A stretch of DNA of 64,000 bases from Petrolisthes cinctipes (taxonomy: Eukaryota > Arthropoda > Malacostraca > Decapoda > Porcellanidae), in contig JAWQEG010000082.1 of the NCBI GenBank assembly GCA_033782935.1, forward strand, positions 2,232,001-2,296,000, in the 5' to 3' direction. The notes under the pieces are model-generated. The model had not been told where the DNA came from and searched no databases. It was given only the letters and a program-made list of their open reading frames with translations. The translations under genes and the position numbers were made by a program. Position 1 is the stretch's first letter. Every line of letters begins with the position of its first letter. This document shows, in pieces, positions 12,421-24,064 of the stretch.

Positions 12421-15400
12421 CGACTTTGGACACTTAAAATATCGATTTTTAGCATGTTTTCAGACTATATTTTGAAAACATTCTAGCACTGAGTAGGCAT
12501 GTACAGATCGCTTCTGGGACCCCAAAATATCGAATTTGCGGGTGTTTTGAGCCTGAATTTGAGATATAAACGGGTACAAAAGATGCATGAACCTATCGAC
12601 TTTTGGGCACCTAAAATATCGATTTTGAGCATGTTTTGGGTCTGTATCTTGAAAACATTTTAACTAGGAGTAGGCATGTACAGATCGCTTCTGGGACCCC
12701 AAAATATCGAATTTTAGGGTGTTTTGAGCCTGAATTTGAGATATAAACGGGTACAGAAGATGCATGTACATATCGACTTTTGGGCACCTAAAAGATCGAT
12801 TTTCGGTATGTTTTGGGCCTGAATTTTGAAAATACTCTAAAACGGAGAAGGCATGTACAGATCGCTTCTGGGACCCCAAAATATCGAATTTTCGGGTGTT
12901 TTGAGCCTGAATTTGAGATATAAACGGGTACAGAAAATGAATGCACATATCGACTTTGGACACTTAAAATATCGATTTTTAGCATGTTTTGAGCCTATAT
13001 TTTGAAAACATTCTAGTACTGAGTAGGCATGTACAGATCGCTTCTGGGATCCAAAAATATCGAATTTTCGGGAGTTTTGGGCCTAAATTTGAGATATCGA
13101 CTTTGGGCACCTAAAATATCGATTTTTAGCATGTTTTGGGCCTATATTTTGAAAATATTCTAGCACTGAGTAGGCATGTACAGATCGCTTCTGGGACCCC
13201 AAAATATCGAATTTTCGGGTGTTTTGAGCCTGAATTTGAGATATAAACGGGTACAGAAGATGAATGAACCTATCGACTTTTGGGCACCTAAAATATCGAT
13301 TTTGAGCATGTTTTGGGTCTGTATTTTGAAAACATTCTTACTAGGAGTAGGCATGTACAGATCGCTTCTAGGACCCAAAAATATCGTATTTTCGGGTGTT
13401 TTGAGGTTGAATTTCGGATATAAACGGGTGCAGAAGGAGCATACACATACTGACTTTGGGCAACTAAAATATCGATTTTCTGTATGTTTTGGGCCTGTAT
13501 TTTGAAAATACTCTAACACGGAGTAGGCATGTACAGATCGCTTCTGGAACCCCAAAATATCGAATTTTCTGGTGTTTTGGGCCTGAATTTGAGATATCGA
13601 CTTAGGGCACCTAAAATATCAATTTTTAGCATGTTTTAGGCCTATATTTTGAAAATATTCTAGCACTGAGTAGGCATGTACAGATTGCTTCTAGACCCCA
13701 AAATATCGAATTTTAGGGTGTTTTGAGCCTGAATTTGAGATATAAACGGGTACAGAAGATGAATGCACATATCGACTTTGGACACTTAAAATATCGATTT
13801 TAAGCATGTTTTGAGCCTATATTTTGAAAACATTATAGCACTGAGTATTCATGTACAGATCGCTTCTGGGACCACAAAATATCGAATTTTCGGGTGTTTG
13901 GAGCCTGAATTTGAGATATAAACGGGTACAGAAGATGCATGTACATATCGACCTTTGGGCCCCTAAAAGATCGATTTTCGTTATGTTTTGGGACTGTATT
14001 TTGAAAGTACTCTAACACGGAGAAGGCATGTACAGATCGCTTCTGGGACCCCAAAATATCGAAATTTCGGGTGTTTTGTGCCTGAATTTGAGATATCGAC
14101 TTTGGGCACCTAAAATATCGATTTTTAGCATGTTTTGGGCCCATACTTTGAAAATATTCTAGCACTAAGTAGACATGTACAGATCGCTTCTGGGACCCCA
14201 AAAATATCGAATTTTCGGGTGTTTTGAGCCTGAATTTGAGATATAAACGGGTACAGAAAATACATACACATATCGACTTTGGACACTTAAAATATCGATT
14301 TTTAGCACTTTTTGAGCCTATATTTTGAAAACATTCTAGCACTGAGTAGGCATGTACAGATCGTTTCTGAGACCCATAAATATCGAATTTTCGGGTGTTT
14401 TGGGACTGAATTTGAGATATCGACTTTGGTTACCTAAAATATCGATTTTTAGCATGTTTTGAGCCTATATTTAAAAAATATTCTAGCATTGAGTAGGCAT
14501 GTACAGATCGCTTCTGGGACCCCAAAATATCGAATTTTCGGGTGTTTTGAGCCTGAGTTTGAGATATAAATGGGTACAGAAGATGCATAAACCTATCGAC
14601 TTTTGGGCACCTAAAATATCCATTTTGAGCATGTTTTGGTTCTGTATCTTGAAAACATTCTAACTAGGAGTAGGCATGTACAGATCGCTTCTGGGACCCC
14701 AAAATATCGAATTTTAGGGTGTTTTGAGCCTGAATTTGAGATATAAACGGGTACAGAAGATGAATGCACATATCGACTTTGGACACTTAAAATATCGATT
14801 TTTAGCATGTTTTGAGCCTATATTTTGAAAACATTCTAGCACTGAGTAGGCATGTACAGATCGCTTCTGGGACCACAAAATATCGAATTTTCGGGTGTTT
14901 GGAGCCTGAATTTGAGATATAAACGGGTACGGAAGATGCATTCACATATTGACTTTTGGGCACCTAAAATATCGATTTTCTGTATGTTTTGGGCCGGTAT
15001 TTTGAAAATACTCTAACACGGAGTAGGCATGTACAGATCGCTTCTGGGACCCCAAAATATCGAATTTTCGGGTGTTTTGGGCCTGAATTTGAGATATCGA
15101 CTTAGGGCACCTAAAATATCAATTTTTAGCATGTTTTAGGCCTATATTTTGAAAATATTCTAGCACTGAGTAGGCATGTACAGATTGCTTCTAGACCCCA
15201 AAATATCGAATTTTAGGGTGTTTTGAGCCTGAATTTGAGATATAAACGGGTACAGAAAATACATACACATATCGACTTTGGACACTTAAAATATCGATTT
15301 TTAGCACGTTTTGAGCCTATATTTTGAAAACATTCTAGCACTGAGTAGGCATGTACAGATCGCTTCTGGGACCACAAAATATCGAATTTTCGGGTGTTTG

Positions 15401-16625
15401 GAGCCTGAATTTGAGATATAAACGGGTACGGAAGATGCATTCACATATTGACTTTTGGGCACCTAAAATATCGATTTTCTGTATGTTTTGGGCCGGTATT
15501 TTGAAAATACTCTAACACGGAGTAGCCATGTACAGATCGCTTCTGGAACCCCAAAATATCGAATTTTCGGGTGTTTTGGGTCTGAATTTGAGATATCGTC
15601 TTTGGGCACCTAAAATATCGATTTTTAGCATGTTTTGTTCCCATACTTTGAAAATATTCTAGCACTAAGTAGGCATGTACAGATCGCTTCTGGGACCCCA
15701 AAATATCGAATTTTTGGGTGTTTTGAGCCTGAATTTGAGATATAAACGGGTACAGAAAATACATGCACATATCGACTTTGGACACTTAAAATATCGATTT
15801 TTAGCATGTTTTGAGCCTATATTTTGAAAACATTATAGCACTGCGTAGGCAAGTACAGATTGCTTCTGGGACCCCAAAATATCGAATTTTTGGGTGTTTT
15901 GAGCCTGAATTTGACATATAAAGGGGTACAGATAATGCATGCACATATCGACTTTTGGGCACCTAAAATATCCATTTTGAGCATGTTTTGCGTCTGTATC
16001 TTGAAAACATTCTAACTAGGAGTAGGCATGTACAGATCGCTTCTGGGACCACAAAATATCGAATTTTCGGGTGTTTTGAGCCTGAATTTGAGATATTAAC
16101 GGGTACAGAAGATAAATGCACATATCGACTTTGGACACTTAAAATATCGATTTTTAGCATGTTTTGAGCCTATATATTGAAAAGATTCTAGCACTGAGTA
16201 GGCATGTACAGATCGCTTCTGGGATCCAACAATATCGAATTTTCGGGTGTTTTGGGCCTGAATTTGAGATATCGACTTTTGGGCACCTAAAATATCGATT
16301 TTGAGCATGTTTTGGTTCTGTATCTTGAAAACATTCTAACTAGGAGTAGGCATGTACAAATCGTTTTTAGGACCCAAAAATATCGTATTTTTGGGTGTTT
16401 TGAGGTTGAATTTCGGATATAAACGGATGCAGAAGATGCATACACATATTGACTTTGGGCACTTAAAATATCGATTTTTAGCATGTTTTGGGCCTGTATT
16501 TTGAAAATACTCTAACACGGAGTAGGCATGTACAGATCGCTTCTAGGACCCAAAATTACCGAATTTTCGGGTGTTTTGAGCCTGAATTTGACATATAAAC
16601 GGGTACAGAAGATGCATGCACATAT
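12421..16625. repeat. 4,205-bp higher-order repeat, copy 2
   Basis: Collinear with 8216-12420 over its whole length at a constant offset of 4,205 bp. The few differences I noticed are single bases: AGATATCTTC in copy 1 near 8655 against AGATCGCTTC near 12860, TTTTCGGGTG against TTTTTGGGTG near 15713, and GAAAACATTC against GAAAAGATTC near 16184. Similarity continues about 30 bases past 16625 and then switches to a different monomer (AGCATGTTTAGAGCC). Identity well above 99% indicates a very recent tandem duplication. Confidence 0.92.
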
Positions 16626-17201
16626 CGACTTTGGACACTTAAAATATCGATTTTAAGCATGTTTAGAGCCTATATTTTGAAAACATTCTAGCAATGAGTA
16701 GGCATGTACAGATCGCTTCTGGGACCCAAAAATATCGAATTTTCGGGTGTTTGCTGCCTGAATTTGAGATATAAACGGGTACAGAAGATGCATGCACATA
16801 TCGACTTTTGGGCTCCTAAAAGATCGATTTTCGGTATGTTTTGGGCTTATATTTTGAAAATACTCTAACACGGACTAGGCATGTACAGATCGCTTCTGGG
16901 ACCCCAAAATATCGATTTTTTGGGTATTTTGGGTCTGAATTTGAGATATCGACTTTGGGCACCTAAATTATCGATTTTTAGCATGTTTTAGGCCTATATT
17001 TTGAAAATATTCTAGCACTAAGTAGGCATGTACAGATCACTTCTGGGACCCCAAAATATCGAATTTTCGGGTGTTTTGAGCCTGAATTTGAGATATAAAC
17101 GGGTACAGAAGATGAATGCACATATCGACTTTGGACTCTTAAAATATCGATTTTTAGCATGTTTTGAGCCTATATTTTGAAAACATTCTAGTACTGAGTA
17201 G

Positions 17202-17326
17202 GCATGTACAGATCGCTTCTGGGATCCAAAAATATCGAATTTTAGGGAGTTTTGGGCCTAAATTTGAAATATCGACTTTTAGCATGTTTTGGGCCTATAT
17301 TTTGAAAATATTCTAGCACTGAGTAG
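17202..17326 (+). repeat. Truncated S-type monomer, 125 bp
   Basis: This monomer has the S deletion and a further loss of about 22 bp: it reads ATATCGACTTTTAGCATG, where S normally has GACTTTGGGCACCTAAAATATCGATTTTTAGCATG-type sequence. The join is at the similar runs GACTTTT and GATTTTT, so slippage between them is a plausible origin. The flanking monomers are ordinary. Confidence 0.85.
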
Positions 17327-17329
17327 GCA

Positions 17330-18606
17330 TCTACAGATCGCTTCTGGGACCCCAAAATATCGAATTTTCGGGTGTTTTTGAGCCTGAATTTGAGATATAA
17401 ATGGGTACAGAAGATGCATAAACCTATCGACTTTTGGGCACCTAAAATATCCATTTTGAGCATGTTTTGGTTCTGTATCTTGAAAACATTCTAACTAGGA
17501 GTACGCATGTACAGATCGCTTCTGGGACCCCAAAATATCGAATTTTAGGGTGTTTTGAGCCTGAATTTGAGATATAAACGGGTACAGAAGATGAATGCAC
17601 ATATCGACTTTGGACACTTAAAATATCGATTTTTAGCATGTTTTGAGCCTTTTTTTTGAAAAAATTCTAGCACTGAGTAGGCATGTACAGATCGCTTCTG
17701 GGACCACAAAATATCGAATTTACGGGTGTTTGGAGCCTGAATTTGAGATATAAACGGGTACAGAAGATGCATGTACATATCGACTTTTGGGCACCTAAAA
17801 GATCGATTTTCGGTGTGTTTTGGGCCTGAATTTTGAAAATACTCTAAAACGGAGAAGGCATGTACAGATCGCTTCTGGGACCCCAAAATATCGAAATTTC
17901 GGGTGTTTTGTGCATGAATTTGAGATATCGACTTTGGGCACCTAAAAATATCGATTTTTAGCATGTTTTAGGCCTACATTTTGAAAATATTCTAGCATTA
18001 AGTAGACATGTACAGATCACTTCTGGGACCCCAAAATATAGAATTTTCGGGTTTTTTGAGCCTGAATTTGACATATAAACAAGTACAGAAGATGAATGCA
18101 CATATCGACTTTGGACATTTAAAATATCGATTTTTAGCATGTTTTGAGCCTATATTTTAAAAGCATTCTAGCACTGAGTAGGCATGTACAGATCGCTTCT
18201 GGGACCCCAAAATATCGAATTTTCGGGTGTTTGGAGCCTGAATTTGAGATATAAACGGGTACGGAAGATGCATTCACATATTGACTTTTGGGCACCTAAA
18301 ATATCGATTTTCTGTATGTTTTGGGCCGGTATTTTGAAAATACTCTAACACGGAGTAGGCATGTACAGATCGCTTCTGGAACCCCAAAATATCGAATTTT
18401 CGGGTGTTTTGGGTCTGAATTTGAGATATCGTCTTTGGGCACCTAAAATATCGATTTTTAGCATGTTTTGGGCCCATACTTTGAAAATATTCTAGCACTA
18501 AGTAGGCATGTACAGATCGCTTCTGGGACCCCAAAATATCGAATTTTCGGGTGTTTTGAGCCTGAATTTGAGATATAAACGGGTACAGAAAATACATGCA
18601 CATATC
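17330..18606. repeat. 1.28-kb segment shared with 4.12-5.39 kb
   Basis: Aligns at a constant offset of 13,212 bp with 4120-5394. Shared rare features are ATAAATGGGTACAGAAGATGCATAAACC, the poly-T variant GAGCCTTTTTTTTGAAAA, TGTGCATGAATTTG, CATATAAACAAGTACAG and TATTTTAAAAGCATTC. Several single-base differences show it is older than the 4,205-bp duplication. The right end switches near 18606 to sequence resembling 6045 onward. Confidence 0.85.
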
Positions 18607-20181
18607 GACTTTTGGGCACCTTAAATATCGATTTTGAGCATGTTTTGGGTCTGTATTTTGAAAACATTCTAACTAGGAGTAGGCATGTACAGATCGCTTC
18701 TAGGACCCAAAAATATCGTATTTTCGGGTGTTTTGGGCCTGAATTTGAGATATCGACTTTCGGCACCTAAAATATCAATTTTTAGCATGTTTTGGGCCTA
18801 TATTTTGAAAATATTCTAGCACTGAGTAGGCATGTACAGATCGCTTCTAGACCCCAAAATATCGAATTTTAGGGTGTTTTGAGCCTGAATTTGAGATATA
18901 AACGGGTACAAAAGATGAATGCACATATCGACTTTGGACACTTAAAATATCGATTTTTAGCATGTTTTGAGCCTATATTTTGAAAACATTATAGCACTGC
19001 GTAGGCATGTACAGATCGCTTCTGGGACCACAAAATATCGAATTTTCGGGTGTTTGGAGCCTGACTTTGAGATATAAACGGGTACAGAAGATGCATGCAC
19101 ATATTGACCGTTAGGCACCTAAAAGATCGATTTTCGGTATGTTTTGGGCCTGTATATTGAAAATACTCTTACACGGAGTAGGCATGTACAGATCGCTTCT
19201 GGGACCCCAAAATATCGAATTTTCGGGTGTTTTGAGCCTGAATTTGAGATATTAACGGGTACAGAAAATACATGCACATATCGATTTTGGACACTTAAAA
19301 TATCGATTTTTAGCATGTTTTGAGCCTATATTTTGAAAATATTCTTGCACTGAGTAGGCATGTACAGATTGCTTCTGGGACCCCAAAATATTGAATTTTC
19401 GGGTGTTTTGAGCCTGAATTTGAGATATAAACGGGTATAGAAGATGCATGAACCTATCGACTTTTGGGCACCTAAAATATCGATTTTGAGCATGTTTTGG
19501 TTCTGTATCTTGAAAACATTCTAGCACTGAGTAGGCATGTACAGATCGCTTCTGGGACCCCAAAATATCGAATTTTCGGGTGTTTTGGGCCTAAATTTGA
19601 GATATCGACTTCGGACACTTAAAATATCGATTTTTAGCATGTTTTGAGCCTATATTTTGAAAACATTCTAGCACTGAGTAGGCATGTACAGATTGCTTCT
19701 GGGACCCCAAAATATTGAATTTTCGGGTGTTTTGAGCCTGAATTTGAGATATAAACGGGTACAGAAAATGAATGCACATATCGACTTTGGACACTTAAAA
19801 TATCGATTTTTAGCATGTTTTGAGCCTATTTTTTGAAAACATTCTAGTACTGAGTAGGCATGTACAAATCGCTTCTGGGATCCAAAAATATCGAATTTTC
19901 GGGTGTTTTGGGCCTAAATTTGAGATATCGACTTCGGACACTTAAAATATCGATTTTTAGCATGTTTTGAGCCTATATTTTGAAAACATTCTAGCACTGA
20001 GTAGGCATATACAGATCGCTTCTGGGACCACAAAATATCGAATTTTCGGGTGTTTGGAGCCGGAATTTGAAATATAAACGGGTACAGAAGATGCAAGCAC
20101 ATATCGACTTTTGGTCACCTAAAAGATCGATTTTCGGTATGTTTTGGGCCTGTATTTTGAAAATACTCTAACACGGAGTAG

Positions 20182-20339
20182 GCATGTACAGATCGCTGCT
20201 AGGACCCAAAAATATCGTATTTTCGGGTGTTTTGAGGTTGAATTTCGGATATAAACGGGTGCAGAAGATGCTTACACATATTGACTTTGGGCAACTAAAA
20301 TATCGATTTTCAGCATGTTTTGGGCCTGTATCTGAGTCG
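20182..20339 (+). repeat. First M-class monomer, domain boundary
   Basis: This 158-bp monomer has GAGGTTGAATTTCGGATATAAACGG as in class E but ends TTTTGGGCCTGTATCTGAGTCGG with the M-type shortened tail. It still has E-like CGGATAT, so it looks intermediate between E and M. All later copies of this lineage that I saw are M type with GGGATAT or GGTTATA, and none to the left has the shortened tail. Confidence 0.8.
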
Positions 20340-21004
20340 GCATCTACAGATCGCTTCTAGGACCCAAAAATATCGAATTTTCGGGTGTTTGGAGCCTGAA
20401 TTTGAGATATAAACTGGTACAGAAGATGCATGCACATATCGACTTTTGGGCACCAAAAAGATCGATTTTCGGTATGTTTTGGGCCTGTATTTTGAAAATG
20501 CTCTTACACGGAGTAGGCATGTACAGATCGCTTCTGGGACCCCAAAATATCGAATTTTTGGGTGTTTTGGGCCTGAATTTGAGATATCGACTTTGGGCAC
20601 CTAAAATATCGATTTTTAGCATGTTTTAGGCCTATATTTTGAAAATATTCTAGCACTAAGTAGGCATGTACAGATCACTTCTGGGACCCCAAAATATCGA
20701 ATTTTCGGGTGTTTTGAGCCTGAATTTGAGATATAAACGGGTACAGAAGATGAATGCACATATCGACTTCGGACACTTAAAATATCGATTTTTAGCACGT
20801 TTTGAGCCTATATTTTGAAAACATTCTAGCACTGAGTAGGCATATAAAGATCACTTCTGGGACCACAAAATATCGAATTTTCGGGTGTTTTGAGCCTGAA
20901 TTTGAGATATAAACGGGTACTGAAGATAAATGCAGTTATCGACCTTGGACACTTCAAATATCGATTTTTAGCATATTTTGAGCCTATATTTTGAAAACAT
21001 TTAA

Positions 21005-22200
21005 GCACTGAGTAGGCATGTACAGATCGCTTCTGGGACCCAAAAATATCGAATTCTCGGGTGTTTTGAGCCTGAATTTGAGATATAAACGGGTACAGAA
21101 GATGCATGCACATATGGACTTTGGACACTTAATATATCGATTTTTAGCATATTTTAAGACTATATTTTGAAAATATTCAAGCACTGAGTAGGCATGTACA
21201 GATCGCTTCTGGGACCCAAAAATATCGATTTTTCGGGTGTTTTGAGGTTGAATTTGGGATATAAACGGGTGCAGAAGATGCATACACATTTTGACTTTGG
21301 GCACCTAAAATACTGATTTTCAGCACGTTTTCTCCTGTGTCTGAGTAGGCATGTACAGATCGCTTCTGGGACCCCAAAATATCGAATTTTCGGGTGTTTG
21401 GAGCCTTAATTTCAGATATAAAAGGGTACAGAAGATGTATGCACATATCGACTTTTGGGCACCTAAAAGATCGATTTTCAGTATGTTTTGGGCCTGTATT
21501 TTGAAAATACTCTAACACGGAGTAGGCATGTACAGACCGCTTATGGGACCACAAAATATCGAATTTTCGGGATTTTGGGCCTGAATTTGAGATATCGACT
21601 TTGTGCACCTGAAATATCGATTTTTAGCATGTTTTAGGCTTATTTTTTGAAAACATTCAAGCACTGATTAGGCATGTACAGATCGCTTCTGGGACCCCAA
21701 AATATCGAATTTTCGGGTGGTTTGAGGTTGAATTTGGGATATAAACGGGTGCAGAAGATACATCCACATATCGACTTTTGGTCACCTAAAATATCGATTT
21801 TGAGCATGTTTTGGGTCTCTATCTTGAAAACATTCTAACTAGGAGTAGGCATGTACAGATCGCTTCTACGACCCAAAAAAAACGAATTTTCGGGTGTTTT
21901 GAACCTGAATTTGAGATATAAACGGGTACATAAGATGCATGCACATATCGACTTTGGACATTTAAAATATCGATTTTTAGCATGCTTTGAGCCTATATAT
22001 TGAAAACATTCTAGCACTGAGTAGGCATGTACAGATCACTTCAGGGACCTCAAAATATCGAATTTTCGGGTGGTTTGAGGTTGAATTTGGGATATAAACG
22101 GGTGCAGAAGATACATGCACATATCGACTTTTGGGCACCTAAATGATCGATTTTCAGTATGTTTTGGGCCTGTATTTTGAAAATACTCTAACACGGAGTA
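21005..22200. repeat. 1.2-kb segment duplicated at +1.86 kb, copy 1
   Basis: Matches 22868-24064 at offset 1,863 bp, becoming 1,864 after a 1-bp indel near 21570 (CGGGATTTTGGG here, CGGGTGTTTTGGG in copy 2). Shared rare features: GAATTCTCGGGTG, TTAATATATCGATTTTTAGCATATTTTAAGAC, TCTCCTGTGTCTGAG and GACCCAAAAAAAACGAATTTT. The two copies are separated by 667 bp of ordinary monomers (22201-22867). Confidence 0.85.
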
Positions 22201-22867
22201 GGCATGTACAGATCGCTTCTGGGACCCCAAAATATCGAATTTTCGGGTGTTTTGGGTCTGAATGTGAGATATCGACTTTGGGCACCTAAAATATCGATTT
22301 ATAGCATGTTTTGGGCCTTTATTTTAAAAATATTCTAGCACTGAGTAGGCATGTACAGATCGCTTCTGGGACCACAAAATATCGAATTTTCGGGTGTTTT
22401 GAGACTGAATTTGAGATGTAAACGGGTACTGAAGATGCATGCACATATCGACTTTTGGGAACCTAAAATATCGATTTTGAGCATGCTTTTTGTCTGTATC
22501 TTGAAAACATTCTAACTAGGAGTAGGCATGTACAGATCGCTTCTCGGACCCAAAAATAACAAATTTTCGGGTGTTTTGAGCCTGAATTCGATTTATAAAC
22601 GGGTACAGAAGATGCATCCACATATCGACTTTTGGGCACCTAAAAGATCGATTTTCAGTATGTTTAGGGCCTGTATTTTAAAAATACTCTAACACGGAGT
22701 AGGCATGTACAGATCACTTCTGGGACCACAAAAGATCGAATTTTCGGGTGTTTTGGGCCTGAATATGAGATATAAACGGGAGCAGAAGATGCATGCACAT
22801 ATCGACTTTGGACTCTTAAAATATCGATTTTTAGCATGTTTTAAGCCTATATTTTGAAATTATTCTA

Positions 22868-24064
22868 GCACTGAGTAGGCATATACAGATCGCTTCCGGG
22901 ACCCAAAAATATCGAATTCTCGGGTGTTATGAGCCTGAATTTGAGATATAAACGGGTACAGAAGATGCATGCACATATCGACTTTGGACACTTAATATAT
23001 CGATTTTTAGCATATTTTAAGACTATATTTTGAAAATATTCAAGCACTGAGTAGGCATGTACAGATCGCTTCTGGGACCCAAAAATATCGATTTTTCGGG
23101 TGTTTTGAGGTTGAATTTGGGATATAAACGGGTGCAGAAGATGCATACACATTTTGACTTTGGGCACCTAAAATACTGATTTTCAGCACGTTTTCTCCTG
23201 TGTCTGAGTAGGCATGTACAGATCGCTTCTGGGACCCCAAAATATCGAATTTTCGGGTGTTTGGAGCCTCAATTTCAGATATAAAAGGGTACAGAAGATG
23301 TATGCACATATCGACTTTTGGGCACCTAAAAGATCGATTTTCAGTATGTTTTGGGCCTGTATTTTGAAAATACTCTAACACGGAGTAGGCATGTACAGAC
23401 CGCTTATGGGACCACAAAATATCGAATTTTCGGGTGTTTTGGGCCTGAATTTGAGATATCGACTTTGTGCACCTGAAATATCGATTTTTAGCATGTTTTA
23501 GGCTTATTTTTTGAAAACATTCAAGCACTGATTAGGCATGTACAGATCGCTTCTGGGACCCCAAAATATCGAATTTTCGGGTGGTTTGAGGTTGAATTTG
23601 GGATATAAACGGGTGCAGAAGATACATCCACATATCGACTTTTGGTCACCTAAAATATCGATTTTGAGCATGTTTTGGGTCTCTATCTTGAAAACATTCT
23701 AACTAGGAGTAGGCATGTACAGATCGCTTCTACGACCCAAAAAAAACGAATTTTCGGGTGTTTTGAGCCTGAATTTGAGATATAAACGGGTACATAAGTT
23801 GCATGCACATATCGACTTTGGACATTTAAAATATCGATTTTTAGCATGCTTTGAGCCTATATATTGAAAACATTCTAGCACTGAGTAGGCATGTACAGAT
23901 CACTTCAGGGACCCCAAAATATCGAATTTTCGGGTGGTTTGAGGTTGAATTTGGGATATAAACGGGTGCAGAAGATACATGCACATATCGACTTTTGTGC
24001 ACCTAAATGATCGATTTTCAGTATGTTTTGGGCCTGTATTTTGAAAATACTCTAACACGGAGTA
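22868..24064. repeat. 1.2-kb segment, copy 2
   Basis: Second copy of the 21005-22200 segment. Differences include GGCATATACAGATCGCTTCCGGG here against GGCATGTACAGATCGCTTCTGGG, GTGTTATGAGCC against GTGTTTTGAGCC, and TTTTGTGCACC against TTTTGGGCACC near 23997. A third, shortened relative lies at about 24.78-25.43 kb; its part from 25.0 kb matches 21.8-22.2 kb at offset 3,207. Confidence 0.83.

Larger units (their letters stand above)
16626..20181. repeat. Mosaic satellite segment, 16.6-20.2 kb
   Basis: No gene. This stretch stitches together pieces found elsewhere in the left domain. 17330-18606 matches 4120-5394 at offset 13,212, and 18611-18961 matches about 6045-6395 at offset 12,566. It holds Lc, La, Lb and S monomers and one unusually short 125-bp monomer at 17202-17326. 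It is the last part of the window without M monomers. Confidence 0.8.
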
